Assembly (NCBI RefSeq): GCF_023715885.1
Contig: NZ_JAMBOY010000002.1
Location: 310,001 to 374,000, forward strand
Reading direction: 5' to 3'
Origin: Microbacterium hydrocarbonoxydans
Lineage (GTDB): Bacteria; Actinomycetota; Actinomycetes; Actinomycetales; Microbacteriaceae
Length of the DNA stretch: 64,000 nucleotides
Shown here piece by piece: positions 56,943 through 64,000 of this stretch (its first letter is position 1; every line of letters begins with the position of its first letter). The translations under genes and the position numbers were made by a program. The notes under the pieces were generated by a model. That model was not told the origin of the DNA, made no database searches, and saw only the letters and a list, made by a program, of their open reading frames with translations.

Positions 56943-58255
56943 CGAGTCACCTCACCCTCGCCGTCGGTCGTGCCGGGCACGTAGCGGATGCGGTCGACGC
57001 GGCGTCCGTCCATCCTCACGACGTGCAGCGTGCCGGTGTCGAGCGGGACCTCGTCTCCGACGACCGGCACCCTCTCGAGGACGCTCATCACGTAGCCGCC
57101 GACGGTGTCATAGACATCGCCCTCGGGGACGTCGACGCCGGCGCGGCGCCGGAGCTCGTCCGGTCGCAGCTCGCCCGGGAACGTGATGCCGTCGCGGCCG
57201 GTGATGACGCCCGCGCGCGTGCGGTCGTGCTCGTCCGAGACCTCGCCGACGATCTCCTCGACGAGATCCTCCAGAGTGACGAGGCCCGCTGTGCCTCCGT
57301 ACTCGTCGACGACGACCGCGAGCTGGTAGCCGCGGGCCCGGAGCTCGGCGACGAGTCCGTCGACGTGCGCCGTCTCCGGCACCCGCAGCGGCTCGGTGGC
57401 CAGCGCGCCGGCGGGCACCTCGGCCCGGCGATCGCGGGGCACTGAGATGGCCGCCTTCAGGTGCACGACGCCGGTGATGTCGTCGAGATCCTCGCCGTAG
57501 ACGGGGAAACGGCTGTGGCCCGTCCGACGCGCCATCCTCAGCACCTCGTCGGCCGGGTCGGCGGCGTCGATCGCGTGCATGCTCGGCCGCGCCGTCATCA
57601 CGTCGGCCGCGGTGAGGCGGGAGAAGGTCAGCGTGCGGTCGAGCAGGGTCGCCGTGTCGGCTTCGAGCACGCCGGCGCTGGCCGAACGGCGCACGAGCGA
57701 GGAGAGCTCCTCCGCGGTGCGCGCGCCGGAGAGTTCCTCCTTCGGCTCGATGCCCATGCCGCGCAGCACGCCGTTCGCCGAGCCGTTGAGCACGACGACC
57801 GCCGGCTTGAAGACCGTGGTGAAGGCGACCTGGAACGGCACGACGAGCTTGGCCGTCTGCCTCGGCAGCGCGAGGGCGAAGTTCTTGGGCACGAGCTCGC
57901 CGAGGATCATCGACAGCGCGGTGGCGACCAGCATCGCGACGACCGTGGCGATCGGCGCCACGGTCGCCTCGGGGAAGCTCCAGGCGAGGAGCGTCGGCCG
58001 CAGCATGTTCGAGATCGCCGGCTCCATCGTGTACCCGGTCAGCAGGGTCGTCAGGGTGATGCCGAGCTGCGCGGCCGACAGATGCGTGGAGGTGTGCCGC
58101 AGCGCGCCGATCGTCATGGCCAGACGGCTCTCACCCCGAGCCTGACGGGCCTCGAGCTCGGCACGGTCGAGGTTGACCAGTGCGAACTCGCTCGCGACGA
58201 ACAGTCCGGTACCGATCGTGAGGAGGAGCCCCACGCCCAGCAGGATGTAATCCAT
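56939..58255 (-). CDS. CNNM/HlyC-CorC family protein, long form
   Basis: 438 residues from ATG 58255 (a GTG just before is possible); GAGGGGA precedes. The CNNM membrane domain (residues 1-190, with [42 protein letters not shown] and [14 protein letters not shown]), the CBS pair (about 210-340, [49 protein letters not shown]), then a CorC_HlyC domain (about 350-430). Tandem with the short form, probably a heteromeric divalent-cation transporter. Confidence 0.93.
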   Translation of the reverse strand: MDYILLGVGLLLTIGTGLFVASEFALVNLDRAELEARQARGESRLAMTIGALRHTSTHLSAAQLGITLTTLLTGYTMEPAISNMLRPTLLAWSFPEATVAPIATVVAMLVATALSMILGELVPKNFALALPRQTAKLVVPFQVAFTTVFKPAVVVLNGSANGVLRGMGIEPKEELSGARTAEELSSLVRRSASAGVLEADTATLLDRTLTFSRLTAADVMTARPSMHAIDAADPADEVLRMARRTGHSRFPVYGEDLDDITGVVHLKAAISVPRDRRAEVPAGALATEPLRVPETAHVDGLVAELRARGYQLAVVVDEYGGTAGLVTLEDLVEEIVGEVSDEHDRTRAGVITGRDGITFPGELRPDELRRRAGVDVPEGDVYDTVGGYVMSVLERVPVVGDEVPLDTGTLHVVRMDGRRVDRIRYVPGTTDGEGEVTR

Positions 58256-58364
58256 CACAGGTTCCCCTCACGAATGAGAGGCGGGCGGTGGGGCGAGGTA
58301 CTGCAACTGGGAGGGTCGTCCATAGTGAGCAGAATCATACGGGATCCAGCTCATCGACGGGCTG

Positions 58365-59819
58365 TCACCAGCTGACGGGAAGAGCCTTGCCCTCCTCGTA
58401 TCCGGCCGCCGACTGCAGGCCGACGAGCGCCCTCTCATGGAACTCGGGCACCGACGATGCGCCGGCATACGTGAAGGAGGAGCGAACTCCCGACGTGATC
58501 ATGTCGAGCAGGTCCTCGACGCCCGGGCGCAGCGGGTCGAGGTAGATCTTCGACGAGGAGATGCCCTCGGCGAACAGCTCCTTGCGCGCCCGCTCGTAGG
58601 CGTCGAGACGCCCGAAGCGCGCCTGCACCGCCTTGGTCGACGCCATGCCCCACGATTCCTTGAACACGCGACCCTCGGCGTCCGACTGCAGCTCGCCCGG
58701 CGCCTCGATCGTGCCGGCGAACCACGAGCCGATCATGACGGATGCCGCGCCGGCGGCGAGCGCGAGCGCGACGTCGCGCGGGTAGCGCACTCCCCCGTCC
58801 GCCCACACGTGCGCGCCGAGTCCGCGAGCGGCCTCTGCCGTCTCCAGCACCGCCGAGAACTGCGGGCGACCGACGGCGGTCATCATGCGCGTCGTGCACA
58901 TCGCCCCCGGCCCGACGCCGACCTTGAGGATGGATGCGCCCGCATCGACGAGGTCGCGGACGCCGTCGGCGGTGACGATGTTGCCCGCCACGATCGGGAT
59001 GCCGAGGTCGAGGTCGGCCACGGCACGCAGCGCGTGCAGCATCCCCTCCTGGTGGCCGTGCGCGGTGTCGACGACGAGCACGTCGACACCCGCTGCGGCG
59101 AGCGCGCGCGCCTTGGCCGCGACATCGCCGTTGATCCCCACGGCGGCGGCGACCGCGAGGCGGCCGTCCGTGTCGACGGCGGGGCCGTACAGGGTCGAGC
59201 GCAGTGCGCTGCGCGCGCTCAGGGTGCCGACCAGGTGTCCGTGCCTGGTCACGGTGACCATCTCGACGTCCGCCTCGGTGATCACGTCGAAGGCGTGCCG
59301 ACCGGAGCCGATGTCGTCGGCGTCGATCGACGGCGTGCCTGCGTGCACGAGGTCTCCGAGCTGCGCGTCGGGCAGTGCGGTCGCGAGCCGGGCTGCCGGG
59401 AGGATGCCGAGGATCCGGTCCGCGTCGTACGGCGCGTCGCCTCTCGCGACGACGACCCCGTGTCCTGGAGCCGCGGGGAACAGGCGCAGCGCGTCCGAGA
59501 CGGATGCCTCCGGCGGCAGGACGACGGGAGTGTCCCACAGCACCGGCTGCGCCTTCACGTCGCGGATGGCCGCGTCGAGCTCCTGCAGGGGCAGATCCTG
59601 CGGGAGCACGCCGAGACCGCCGCGCCGCGCGAGCACCGCAGCGAGCCGGGGACCGGTGACCGAGTTCATGTTCGACGCCACGAGCGGCAGCGTCGCCGGC
59701 GTCCCGTCCAGCGGCGCGAGATCGACCTGGAGGCGGCTCGTGACGGCCGAACGACGCGGCACGAGGAAGACGTCCGAGTAGGTCAGATCGACTGAGGGGG
59801 ATGCACCGGAGAACTCCAT
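58365..59819 (-). CDS. guaB1: GuaB1 family IMP dehydrogenase-related protein (GMP reductase type)
   Basis: 484 residues. IMPDH/GMPR TIM barrel with inserted CBS pair (about 95-215). The active-site loop is VGVGPGAMCTTRMMTAVGRP with the catalytic Cys. The N-terminus SVDLTYSDVFLVPRRS and SNMNSVTG and the C-terminal GISSSKIYLDPLRPGVEDLLD region fit the actinobacterial GuaB1 group. Members have been shown to be GMP reductases, recycling GMP to IMP. Starts at ATG 59819, divergent from kgd. Confidence 0.9.
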   Translation of the reverse strand: MEFSGASPSVDLTYSDVFLVPRRSAVTSRLQVDLAPLDGTPATLPLVASNMNSVTGPRLAAVLARRGGLGVLPQDLPLQELDAAIRDVKAQPVLWDTPVVLPPEASVSDALRLFPAAPGHGVVVARGDAPYDADRILGILPAARLATALPDAQLGDLVHAGTPSIDADDIGSGRHAFDVITEADVEMVTVTRHGHLVGTLSARSALRSTLYGPAVDTDGRLAVAAAVGINGDVAAKARALAAAGVDVLVVDTAHGHQEGMLHALRAVADLDLGIPIVAGNIVTADGVRDLVDAGASILKVGVGPGAMCTTRMMTAVGRPQFSAVLETAEAARGLGAHVWADGGVRYPRDVALALAAGAASVMIGSWFAGTIEAPGELQSDAEGRVFKESWGMASTKAVQARFGRLDAYERARKELFAEGISSSKIYLDPLRPGVEDLLDMITSGVRSSFTYAGASSVPEFHERALVGLQSAAGYEEGKALPVSW

Positions 59820-59861
59820 GAGTCCACGGTATCCGGATCGGTCGGACGCGGGGCCCTTGCC

Positions 59862-59892
59862 TGGACGATCCTCCGCGGAAACACGTTAGGCT
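59862..59892 (+). promoter_or_regulatory. Possible kgd promoter
   Basis: TGGACG (59862-59867) and TAGGCT (59887-59892) with a 19-base spacer lie 88 bases before the chosen kgd start. The match is modest. TTAGGCT also resembles the core of an IdeR half-site, but the rest does not match. Confidence 0.35.
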
Positions 59893-59979
59893 TGATGGTC
59901 GAGAGTGTGCGGGCCCGGACGCATCCTGACGTCCTGATGCGCACACGTGGAATTCAGCGATGAAAGAGGGCGATCGAGC

Positions 59980-62900
59980 GTGTCGAACCAGGTGACCGGC
60001 GTCAGCGGCGACGGGGGGTTCGGAGCCAATTCCTGGCTCGTGGAAGAGCTCTACGAGCAGTTCAAGGTCAACCGCGACTCCGTCGACAAGGAGTGGTGGC
60101 CGATCCTGGAGAAGTACCACTCGGATGCCGGGTCCGGCACGGCGCCCGCGACGCCCGAGGCTGCGCCGACGACACACCCGGTGACGGCACCCATCCCCGT
60201 GATCGGCGCTCAGCCCGTCGCGCGGACGACTGCGAAGCCCGCAGCGGCGGCGCCGATCCCCGCTCAGGCCCCGAAGCCGGCGACCAAGGATGCCGAGGAC
60301 GCGGCGGAAGAGGACAAGGTCACTCCGCTCCGCGGACTGCCCAAGACCCTCGCCGCCAACATGGACGAGTCCCTGACCGTCCCGACCGCGACCAGCGTCC
60401 GCACCATCCCCGCCAAGCTGATGATCGACAACCGCATCGTCATCAACAACCACATGGCGCGCACGCGCGGCGGCAAGATCAGCTTCACCCACCTCATCGG
60501 CTGGGCGCTCATCCGCACCCTCGACGAGTTCCGCAGCCAGAACGTCTTCTACGCCGAGATCGACGGCAAGCCCTCTGTCGTCGCACCTGCGCACGTGAAC
60601 CTCGGCATCGCGATCGACCTGCCCAAGCCTGACGGCACCCGCGCCCTCATGGTCCCGAGCATCAAGCGCGCCGACACCATGACCTTCTCCGAGTACCTCA
60701 CCGCCTACGAGGACCTCGTCACCCGGGCTCGCAACAACAAGCTGACCGCGACCGATTTCCAGGGCACCACGGTCTCGCTCACCAACCCCGGCGGGATCGG
60801 CACGGTTCACTCGGTGCCGCGTCTCATGAAGGGCCAGGGCTGCATCATCGGCGCCGGCGCCCTCGAATACCCGGCGGAGTTCCAGGGTGCCAGCCCGAAG
60901 ACGCTCAACGAGCTCGCGATCGGCAAGACGATCACACTCACCAGCACGTACGACCACCGCGTCATCCAGGGTGCCGGCTCCGGCGAGTTCCTGAAGAAGG
61001 TGCACGAGCTCCTGATCGGACAGCGCGGCTTCTACGACGACATCTTCGCCGCACTCCGCATCCCGTACTCCCCCATCCGCTGGAACCCCGACATCGCCGT
61101 CGACCTCGCCGAGCGCGTCGACAAGCAGTCCCGGGTGCAGGAGCTCATCAACTCCTACCGCGTGCGCGGTCACCTGATGGCCGACATCGACCCGCTCGAG
61201 TACGTGCAGCGCTCGCACCCCGACCTCGAGATCGAGAGCCACGGACTCACCTTCTGGGACCTCGACCGCGAGTTCGTCACCGGAGGCTTCGGCGGACGCC
61301 GCGTCGCCAAGCTCCGCGACATCCTCGGCGTGCTCCGCGACTCGTACTGCCGCACCCTCGGCATCGAGTACATGCACATCCAGGACCCGGAGCAGCGCCG
61401 GTGGTTCCAGGAGAAGGTCGAGGTCAAGTACCAGAAGCCCGGCCACGACGAGCAGCTGCGCGTGCTGCGCAAGCTGAACGAGGCCGAGGCCTTCGAGACG
61501 TTCCTGCAGACGAAGTTCGTCGGCCAGAAGCGCTTCTCGCTCGAGGGCGGCGAGTCGCTGGTTCCGCTGCTCGACGAGATCCTCCAGGGGGCGGCGACGG
61601 CCGGCCTCGAGGGCGCCGCGATCGGCATGGCCCACCGCGGACGCCTCAACGTGCTGACGAACATCGCCGGGAAGACCTACGGTCAGGTCTTCCAGGAGTT
61701 CGAGGGTACCCAGACCCCCGGCAACCAGCGCGGGTCGGGCGACGTCAAGTACCACCTCGGCACCGAAGGCACCTTCGTCGCCGACGACGGATCCGAGCTC
61801 CCCGTCTACCTCGCCGCCAACCCCTCGCACCTCGAGACCGTCGACGGCGTTCTCGAGGGCATCGTGCGTGCCAAGCAGGACCGCAAGCCGATCGGCACCT
61901 TCACCTGGCTGCCGATCCTCGTGCACGGCGACGCGGCGTTCGCCGGCCAGGGCGTGGTCGTCGAGACGCTGCAGATGTCGCAGCTTCGCGGATACCGTAC
62001 GGGCGGCACCGTCCACGTCGTCGTGAACAACCAGGTCGGCTTCACGACGCTCCCGAACGACTCGCGCACCTCGGTGTACGCCACCGATGTCGCCAAGACC
62101 ATCCAGGCGCCCGTCCTGCATGTGAACGGTGACGACCCCGAGGCCGTCATCCACGTCGCGCAGCTCGCCTTCGAGTACCGCGAGCGGTTCCACCGCGACG
62201 TCGTGATCGACCTCGTCTGCTACCGCCGCCGCGGTCACAACGAGGGCGACGACCCCTCGATGACGCAGCCGCTCATGACCGACCTCATCCAGGCCAAGCG
62301 CTCGGTGCGCAAGCTCTACACCGAATCCCTCGTCGGCCGCGGCGACATCACCGAGGAGGAGTACGACCAGGCGAAGGCGGACTTCCAGAACCGGCTCGAG
62401 ATCGCGTTCGCCGAGACCCACGCCGCCGAGACCGGCGCGACCCCGGTCGTGTCGGAGCAGGCGCCGGTCGAGGAACAGGTCGGTGAGCCCGAGGTGACCG
62501 GCGTCTCCAACGAGGTCATCCAGCTCATCGGCGACGCGTTCGTCAACAAGCCCGAGGGCTTCACGGTGCACCCCAAGCTGCAGCAGCAGCTCGAGAAGCG
62601 CCTCGACATGAGCCGCAACGGCAACATCGACTGGGGTTTCGGCGAGCTGCTGGCGTTCGGCTCGCTGCTCGTCGAGGGCACGCCCGTGCGCCTCGCCGGC
62701 CAGGACTCGCGACGCGGCACCTTCGTGCAGCGCCACGCGACACTGCACGACCGCGCGAACGGCCAGGAGTGGCTGCCGCTGTCGAACCTCTCCGACTCGC
62801 AGGGGCGCTTCTTCGTCTACGACTCGCTGCTCAGCGAGTACGCCGCGCTCGGGTTCGAGTACGGGTACTCGGTCGAGGCCCCGGAGGCGCTGGTGCTGTG

Positions 62901-63651
62901 GGAGGCGCAGTTCGGCGATTTCGTCAACGGCGCCCAGTCGGTCATCGATGAGTACATCTCCGCCGCGGAGCAGAAGTGGGGTCAGCAGTCCAGCGTCACG
63001 CTGCTGCTCCCCCACGGCTACGAGGGTCAGGGACCCGATCACTCGTCCGCGCGGATGGAGCGCTTCCTGCAGCTCTGCGCCCAGGACAACATGATCGTCG
63101 CTCGTCCGTCGACGCCCGCGTCGTACTTCCACCTGCTGCGCCGCCAGGCCTACGCGCGCCCCCGCAAGCCGCTCATCGTCTTCACCCCGAAGGCCATGCT
63201 GCGTCTGCGCGGTGCGACCAGCCCGGTCGAGGCATTCACGAAGGGCCGTTTCGAGCCCGTGATCGACGACGGTCGCGACCTCGATCGCAACGCCGTCAAG
63301 CGCGTGCTCGTGCACTCGGGCAAGGTGCACTGGGATCTGCGTTCCGAGCTGGAGAAGAACCCGAATCCTGAGATCGCGCTCGTTCGGCTCGAGCAGCTCT
63401 ATCCGACGCCGATCGACGCCCTCAAGACCGTCACCGACTCCTACCCGAACGCCGAGCTGGTGTGGGTGCAGGAGGAGCCGGAGAACCAGGGCGCCTGGCC
63501 GTTCCTGGCCCTGGCCTTCGCCGACGTGCCAGGCGACCGCTCGTTCCGCCCGATCGCACGCGCCGCGTCCGCATCGCCGGCGACCGGGTCGTCGAAGGTG
63601 CATGCCGCCGAGCAGGCGAAGCTGCTCCGCGAGGCTCTGACGATCGCCTGA
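59980..63651 (+). CDS. kgd: Multifunctional 2-oxoglutarate decarboxylase/dehydrogenase (E2-E1 fusion, Kgd/OdhA)
   Basis: 1223 residues from GTG 59980 (VSNQVTGVSGDGGFGANSWLV), with AGAGGG ten bases before; an upstream ATG-frame start at 59947 is possible. Layout: N-terminal E1 segment (about 15-45, NSWLVEELYEQFKVNRDSVDKEWW), a Pro/Ala-rich linker (45-105), an E2 acyltransferase catalytic domain (about 105-345, with TSTYDHRVIQGAGSGEF), and the ThDP-dependent E1 domain (about 370-1223, with AIGMAHRGRLNVLTN, FLQTKFVGQKRFSLEGGESL, GDAAFAGQGVVVETLQ and SSARMERFLQLC). There is no lipoyl domain. It acts in the TCA cycle with an E2p/E3, or as a carboligase/decarboxylase. Confidence 0.96.
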   Translation: MSNQVTGVSGDGGFGANSWLVEELYEQFKVNRDSVDKEWWPILEKYHSDAGSGTAPATPEAAPTTHPVTAPIPVIGAQPVARTTAKPAAAAPIPAQAPKPATKDAEDAAEEDKVTPLRGLPKTLAANMDESLTVPTATSVRTIPAKLMIDNRIVINNHMARTRGGKISFTHLIGWALIRTLDEFRSQNVFYAEIDGKPSVVAPAHVNLGIAIDLPKPDGTRALMVPSIKRADTMTFSEYLTAYEDLVTRARNNKLTATDFQGTTVSLTNPGGIGTVHSVPRLMKGQGCIIGAGALEYPAEFQGASPKTLNELAIGKTITLTSTYDHRVIQGAGSGEFLKKVHELLIGQRGFYDDIFAALRIPYSPIRWNPDIAVDLAERVDKQSRVQELINSYRVRGHLMADIDPLEYVQRSHPDLEIESHGLTFWDLDREFVTGGFGGRRVAKLRDILGVLRDSYCRTLGIEYMHIQDPEQRRWFQEKVEVKYQKPGHDEQLRVLRKLNEAEAFETFLQTKFVGQKRFSLEGGESLVPLLDEILQGAATAGLEGAAIGMAHRGRLNVLTNIAGKTYGQVFQEFEGTQTPGNQRGSGDVKYHLGTEGTFVADDGSELPVYLAANPSHLETVDGVLEGIVRAKQDRKPIGTFTWLPILVHGDAAFAGQGVVVETLQMSQLRGYRTGGTVHVVVNNQVGFTTLPNDSRTSVYATDVAKTIQAPVLHVNGDDPEAVIHVAQLAFEYRERFHRDVVIDLVCYRRRGHNEGDDPSMTQPLMTDLIQAKRSVRKLYTESLVGRGDITEEEYDQAKADFQNRLEIAFAETHAAETGATPVVSEQAPVEEQVGEPEVTGVSNEVIQLIGDAFVNKPEGFTVHPKLQQQLEKRLDMSRNGNIDWGFGELLAFGSLLVEGTPVRLAGQDSRRGTFVQRHATLHDRANGQEWLPLSNLSDSQGRFFVYDSLLSEYAALGFEYGYSVEAPEALVLWEAQFGDFVNGAQSVIDEYISAAEQKWGQQSSVTLLLPHGYEGQGPDHSSARMERFLQLCAQDNMIVARPSTPASYFHLLRRQAYARPRKPLIVFTPKAMLRLRGATSPVEAFTKGRFEPVIDDGRDLDRNAVKRVLVHSGKVHWDLRSELEKNPNPEIALVRLEQLYPTPIDALKTVTDSYPNAELVWVQEEPENQGAWPFLALAFADVPGDRSFRPIARAASASPATGSSKVHAAEQAKLLREALTIA

Positions 63652-63675
63652 TCCGACACCGTTCCGGGCAGAAGC

Positions 63676-63713
63676 AGGAAGGGCGCCGCGACCTCGGTCG
63701 CGGCGCCCTTCCT
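63676..63713. terminator. Bidirectional terminator after kgd
   Basis: Perfect 18-base inverted repeat AGGAAGGGCGCCGCGACC and its complement with a 2-base loop, between the convergent kgd and the Eis-like gene. Confidence 0.88.
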
Positions 63714-63727
63714 CGCGCGGGACGGTG

Positions 63728-64000
63728 TCAGTACCAGATGTCGAGGCCCGGGGCTGGAGTGCTGGTGAACGCGCGATCGATCGCGGCCACGGCATCCGCA
63801 TCCGCCTCGATGCGGCCTGCTCCGTGCAGTGCGGAGGCACGCACCCCACCGGCATAGAGCGAGGAGAGCGCCGAGACATCGAGCTCCACATCCGCAGCGC
63901 CCGTGTTCGCCTGCTCGACCTGGGCGCCCCCGTCGGCGCCGATCCGGAGTCGCCACTCGCCGTCGGCGAAACCGAGCGAATCGCGCACGCGGAGCACGAG
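63728..64000 (-). CDS. Eis-like GNAT protein, C-terminal part (cut by window edge)
   Basis: About 90 C-terminal residues are visible, reading into the window from the right edge with no in-window start. The sequence LRVRDSLGFADGEWRLRI, VELDVSALSSLYAGGVRA and AFTSTPAPGLDIWY matches the sterol-carrier-like C-terminal domain of Eis-family acetyltransferases, including the terminal aromatic-acidic residues used in catalysis in Eis. The N-acetyltransferase domains lie outside the window. Identification rests on this tail. Confidence 0.7.
   Translation of the reverse strand, partial: LVLRVRDSLGFADGEWRLRIGADGGAQVEQANTGAADVELDVSALSSLYAGGVRASALHGAGRIEADADAVAAIDRAFTSTPAPGLDIWY

Noticed and set aside
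59881..59900. IdeR box before kgd (GTTAGGCT)
   Set aside because: Only the central eight bases match. The flanks fit at about 10 of 19 positions, and the match overlaps a probable -10 box.
58435..63891. Open reading frame of about 1800 codons on the minus strand
   Set aside because: It runs antisense to kgd and through guaB1 in another frame. Its composition is Arg/Leu/Val/Asp-rich without any domain pattern, as expected of a shadow frame in GC-rich DNA. kgd and guaB1 have intact catalytic motifs.
1..64000. CRISPR arrays, transposases, integrases, phage or toxin-antitoxin genes
   Set aside because: I looked for spaced direct repeats and for typical protein motifs and found none. The window looks like stable core and accessory chromosome.

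Overview
The window is about 70% G+C chromosomal DNA with dense coding, short spacers and many ATGA/GTGA overlaps between consecutive genes. Its gene content is that of a high-GC Gram-positive actinobacterium, most likely Microbacterium or a close relative in the Microbacteriaceae. The supporting markers are a fused E2-E1 2-oxoglutarate dehydrogenase/decarboxylase (Kgd/OdhA type), a GuaB1-type IMPDH-related protein, DUF3097, a TPM-domain/PspA pair and a mycobacterial DinB2-like polymerase. I see no phage, insertion sequence, CRISPR array or rRNA. There is one tRNA gene, tRNA-Arg(CCG).

Layout. 1-3106: an LmeA-like protein (cut by the left edge), argS, a secreted GDSL hydrolase and tRNA-Arg. 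3327-10925: a coupled SDR/zinc-alcohol dehydrogenase/orphan membrane protein operon, a GH15 enzyme divergent from a glucose-6-phosphate dehydrogenase, and a ThrE-type exporter. 10969-12955: an OhrR/Ohr peroxide module with a palindromic operator, then a quinone-oxidoreductase-like gene. 12982-26424: a carbohydrate-use locus with GH95, a CE7 esterase, a ROK regulator, an LplABC-type importer without its ATPase, GH36 and a large secreted GH27. Three promoter-overlapping sites in this locus share a TTACTT-AC motif and probably bind the ROK protein.

26469-37000: housekeeping and accessory genes. These are RidA, a DinB2-type polymerase with isoleucine at the steric gate, DUF1304, a CPBP-like membrane protein, TrmB, DUF3097, TPM protein plus PspA, an arginase-like protein coupled to a small HExxH protein, a stand-alone siderophore-interacting domain under an IdeR/DtxR-type box, a protein-tyrosine-phosphatase-like protein and an AhpD-like protein. 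37140-43082: an alpha/beta hydrolase followed by a complete oligopeptide-type ABC importer. 43101-45218: a GNAT, uracil-DNA glycosylase and an SDR.

45276-49042: methionine synthesis by direct sulfhydrylation (metY and metX, separated by an endonuclease/exonuclease/phosphatase-family gene), with a 10-base element shared by the two upstream regions. 49058-55816: a Nudix hydrolase, an AraC regulator with an MFS exporter, DUF2000, a thiamine-binding protein/DUF2029 glycosyltransferase/NAD(P)HX dehydratase operon, and an Old Yellow Enzyme. 55881-64000: two CNNM/HlyC-CorC proteins, GuaB1, Kgd, and the C-terminus of an Eis-like acetyltransferase cut by the right edge.

No stretch longer than about 300 bases lacks a gene. 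The longest spacers (21366-21529, 36963-37139, 59820-59979, 45219-45378) hold divergent or regulated promoters. The most notable observations are the DinB2-like polymerase without an aromatic steric gate, the candidate ROK regulon, the IdeR box before an isolated SIP domain, the shared metX/metY element, and the minimal HExxH protein.
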